Shown: in pieces, positions 14,292-15,908 of the stretch
Numbering within the stretch: position 1 is the first letter of the stretch
Layout of the letters: every line of letters starts with the position of its first letter
Origin: Candidatus Aenigmarchaeota archaeon ex4484_52
GTDB taxonomy: Archaea > EX4484-52
NCBI GenBank assembly: GCA_002254415.1
Contig: NJDR01000006.1
Coordinates: forward strand, 1 to 15,908
Length of the DNA stretch: 15,908 nt
Direction of reading: 5' to 3'
Program-made: the position numbers and the translations under genes
The notes under the pieces: model-generated
Database searches by the model: none
What the model was told of the DNA's origin: nothing
What the model saw: only the letters and a program-made list of their open reading frames with translations

Positions 14292-15783
14292 GTTTTTGTA
14301 GATAGTTATTTATTCTCTCTTCACGTTGTTTTAATATTAATTCTGTGGGTTTTTCTATTGTCTCCATTGGAATTGTATTTAATTCGTCAAGCATTTTTTT
14401 TTGACCATTATTATTGTTTATTATTTGAAATGATGGTATTTGCATTTTGTTAAATTCTTCTAATTCTTTTTGTTTTTGATCTAATGTTTGATTAACTTTA
14501 TTTATGATTTTGTAATTTATTTCATTTTCAACATATTTCAAAATAGTATTTTTCAATATACTTTGTTGCCTCTGAAATTCGCGTATTTTTTCATCAATAT
14601 AAGTTTTCATCTCTTTTTTGTTTTCTTCTATTATCTCGTCAATGGTTTTTTTATCTTCAATGTTTTTTAAAAATAATTGAAACGAGGGTATTTCAAGCAT
14701 AGAATTGATTTTTTTTATTTCTGTATTTATTTGGTCTATTTTAGATTTATTGTATTTTTCCAATTCTTTTTGTTTTTGATTTAATGTTGTATTGATTTGA
14801 TTAATCATTTTGTCCTTCATATTTTCAAAGTCATTTAATTTATTTATTACATCAGTATTTATTTTATCACTAATATCTTTTTCCTTTGACAGTCTTGTTT
14901 GCACTTCCTTTAATATTTCCTGTTGAATATTTTGTTTTTCTTTTTTTTCTAAAAAATTTCTTTGATTTTCTTCTACAGTGGCTGTAGACAACATTAATTC
15001 TTTTCCAACTTCATCAAGAGAATCCATTTTATTTTCCAGTTCATCTATCTTAACAAGATTTTTTTCAAATTCAAAAAACATTGATTCTAATTTTGATGCA
15101 GTTTGATCTATGTAATTTTCCCTTTCTCTTATTTTCTCTGCTTTTTTTGAAATTTCTTTAAATACATCGACAACATTATCAAAACTTTTTATTTTATCCA
15201 TTTGCTCTCTAAACTTGCTCATACTTTTAGATTGCTTTTCCAAAATCAAAGTGTTTTTTTCCACGATGCTTGACATTTCTCTCATTCTCTTGTCTAATTT
15301 ATTAAAATTGTTTTTTATCCTTTTGGGTTCAATCGTCTCTATTATTAATTTCATTTCAGTATATCGTGTTTCTATTTCATTGAATGATTTTTCCCTGTCT
15401 AAAATCATTGACCTTAATTCACCGATTTTTTCTGATAATTCACTAATTTGTTCGCTTAAACCAGAACGCATTTCTTTTTCGCTGTCCAACTTTGCATCTA
15501 TTTTTTCAGTTTCTATTTTTTCAGTTTCTATTTCCTGTGATATTTTCTTAATTTCAGATTCAATTTTTTTATTTTCAGAATCATCTTCTTTAGAATCATT
15601 ACCAAGAGCATCTTCACTCGTAATTTGCATTTCCTGTTTTTTTGGAGACGGGATGTATTTTTTTATCTTATCCAAAATACCTGTTTTTATCTTTTTTTCC
15701 TTTGATTCAAGATTTTGAGCATCTTCTGGACTAATTACATTCTCGTCTCTTTCTTTATCTTCATTATCTTTATTGGAAACCAT
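14269..15783 (-). CDS. Long coiled-coil protein
   Basis: This 504-aa protein is almost entirely helical and charged, with no signal peptide or membrane segment, so it is cytosolic. The first 60 or so residues are acidic/disordered with a short basic helix (GILDKIKKYIPSPKK). Residues about 75-260 form long coiled coils, including a conspicuous SEQISELSEKIGELRSMILD stretch. This part recalls helical accessory proteins of archaeal motility loci (FlaC-like), but I cannot show homology. Residues about 330-470 contain an internal duplication: INTTLNQKQKELEKYNK and VNQTLDQKQKELEEFNK exactly 300 bases apart, each followed by (L/M)(E/Q)IPSFQ. The gene is first in its unit, with a TATA-like box near 15811-15820, and overlaps the zinc-ribbon gene at its end. 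Function is unknown; a structural or scaffold role is inferred. Confidence 0.75.
   Translation of the reverse strand: MVSNKDNEDKERDENVISPEDAQNLESKEKKIKTGILDKIKKYIPSPKKQEMQITSEDALGNDSKEDDSENKKIESEIKKISQEIETEKIETEKIDAKLDSEKEMRSGLSEQISELSEKIGELRSMILDREKSFNEIETRYTEMKLIIETIEPKRIKNNFNKLDKRMREMSSIVEKNTLILEKQSKSMSKFREQMDKIKSFDNVVDVFKEISKKAEKIRERENYIDQTASKLESMFFEFEKNLVKIDELENKMDSLDEVGKELMLSTATVEENQRNFLEKKEKQNIQQEILKEVQTRLSKEKDISDKINTDVINKLNDFENMKDKMINQINTTLNQKQKELEKYNKSKIDQINTEIKKINSMLEIPSFQLFLKNIEDKKTIDEIIEENKKEMKTYIDEKIREFQRQQSILKNTILKYVENEINYKIINKVNQTLDQKQKELEEFNKMQIPSFQIINNNNGQKKMLDELNTIPMETIEKPTELILKQREERINNYLQKHGFNIEE
14462..14786 (-). repeat. Internal 300-bp-spaced repeat in the coiled-coil gene
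   Basis: The 25-base blocks beginning at 14462 and 14762 differ at one position and are in the same frame, 100 codons apart; similarity continues at lower level on both sides (KMINQIN versus KIINKVN on the protein). Each block is followed in the protein by an IPSFQ motif, at different distances. It marks a duplicated coiled-coil segment. Confidence 0.75.
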
Positions 15784-15810
15784 ATTTGATATTTATAAAT
15801 ATTAGAAAAT

Positions 15811-15820
15811 TAATATAAGT
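15811..15820 (-). promoter_or_regulatory. TATA-like box for the coiled-coil gene
   Basis: The minus strand reads ACTTATATTA here, centred about 32 bases before the ATG at 15783, which predicts a leader of only a few bases and fits the absence of a Shine-Dalgarno sequence. The region 15784-15908 is extremely AT-rich, so other TATA-like strings occur (for example TTTATAAATA near 15789), and the choice is tentative. Confidence 0.35.
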
Positions 15821-15908
15821 AACAATTATAAAATAATATGTTTTTTTATACATTAATTTATGAAACTATTGAACATTATATAATTATAGTTACGATTTAA
15901 CCACTTAA

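Noticed and set aside
1..15908. tRNA, rRNA or CRISPR array
   Set aside because: Intergenic gaps were read on both strands; no cloverleaf, TTC arm motif or evenly spaced short repeats were found.

Overview
The window is strongly AT-rich and archaeal. It carries archaeal FEN1 with the catalytic acidic residues and a C-terminal PCNA-binding tail, Pth2-type peptidyl-tRNA hydrolase, a MetRS with four CxxC zinc pairs, 6-phospho-3-hexuloisomerase and an archaeal S-layer protein N-terminus. TATA boxes of the TTTATATA kind sit about 22-32 bases before the first genes of transcription units, so several mRNAs should be leaderless or nearly so. The compact gene packing, the many orphan membrane proteins and a CGDGxCD cysteine repeat suggest a small-genome DPANN-type archaeon (Woesearchaeota/Pacearchaeota-like). 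This placement is inference from gene content and style, not a phylogeny.

Layout. (1) 1-433, minus: start of an S-layer protein running off the left edge, with a clear promoter and a GGTGA ribosome site. (2) 594-8237, minus: eight tightly packed genes in one likely operon. In transcription order they are a Q/N-rich small protein, an 850-aa surface protein with a C-terminal anchor and a duplicated CGDGTCD module, hexuloisomerase (overlapping by 14 bases), class II PurE, MetRS, an eight-helix membrane protein, Pth2, and a membrane-anchored thioredoxin-like protein. (3) 8308-9306, plus: FEN1, divergent from that operon across a 70-bp promoter region. (4) 9416-12563, plus: an unrecognised 804-aa cysteine-rich membrane protein and a 243-aa single-helix membrane protein, one base apart. 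(5) 12564-14057: a 1.5-kb gene graveyard. (6) 14058-15783, minus: a zinc-ribbon protein overlapping a 504-aa coiled-coil protein.

The main hidden content is the graveyard. It holds frame-broken remains of a RelB/RelE-type toxin-antitoxin pair, then a RloA-like AAA15 ATPase and a RloB-like TOPRIM protein (the AbiL/RloAB defence pair), then a broken second copy of the 243-aa membrane protein gene. That broken copy and the intact gene share a 101-bp block with only two mismatches, so the defence remnants are bracketed by a direct duplication. This looks like an insertion hotspot whose cargo has decayed.

Among intact genes the least explained are the 804-aa/243-aa pair, which I could not assign to a family, and the pairing of hexuloisomerase (pentose phosphate supply by the RuMP route) with a class II AIR carboxylase (purine synthesis). 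No tRNA, rRNA, CRISPR array or insertion sequence was seen.
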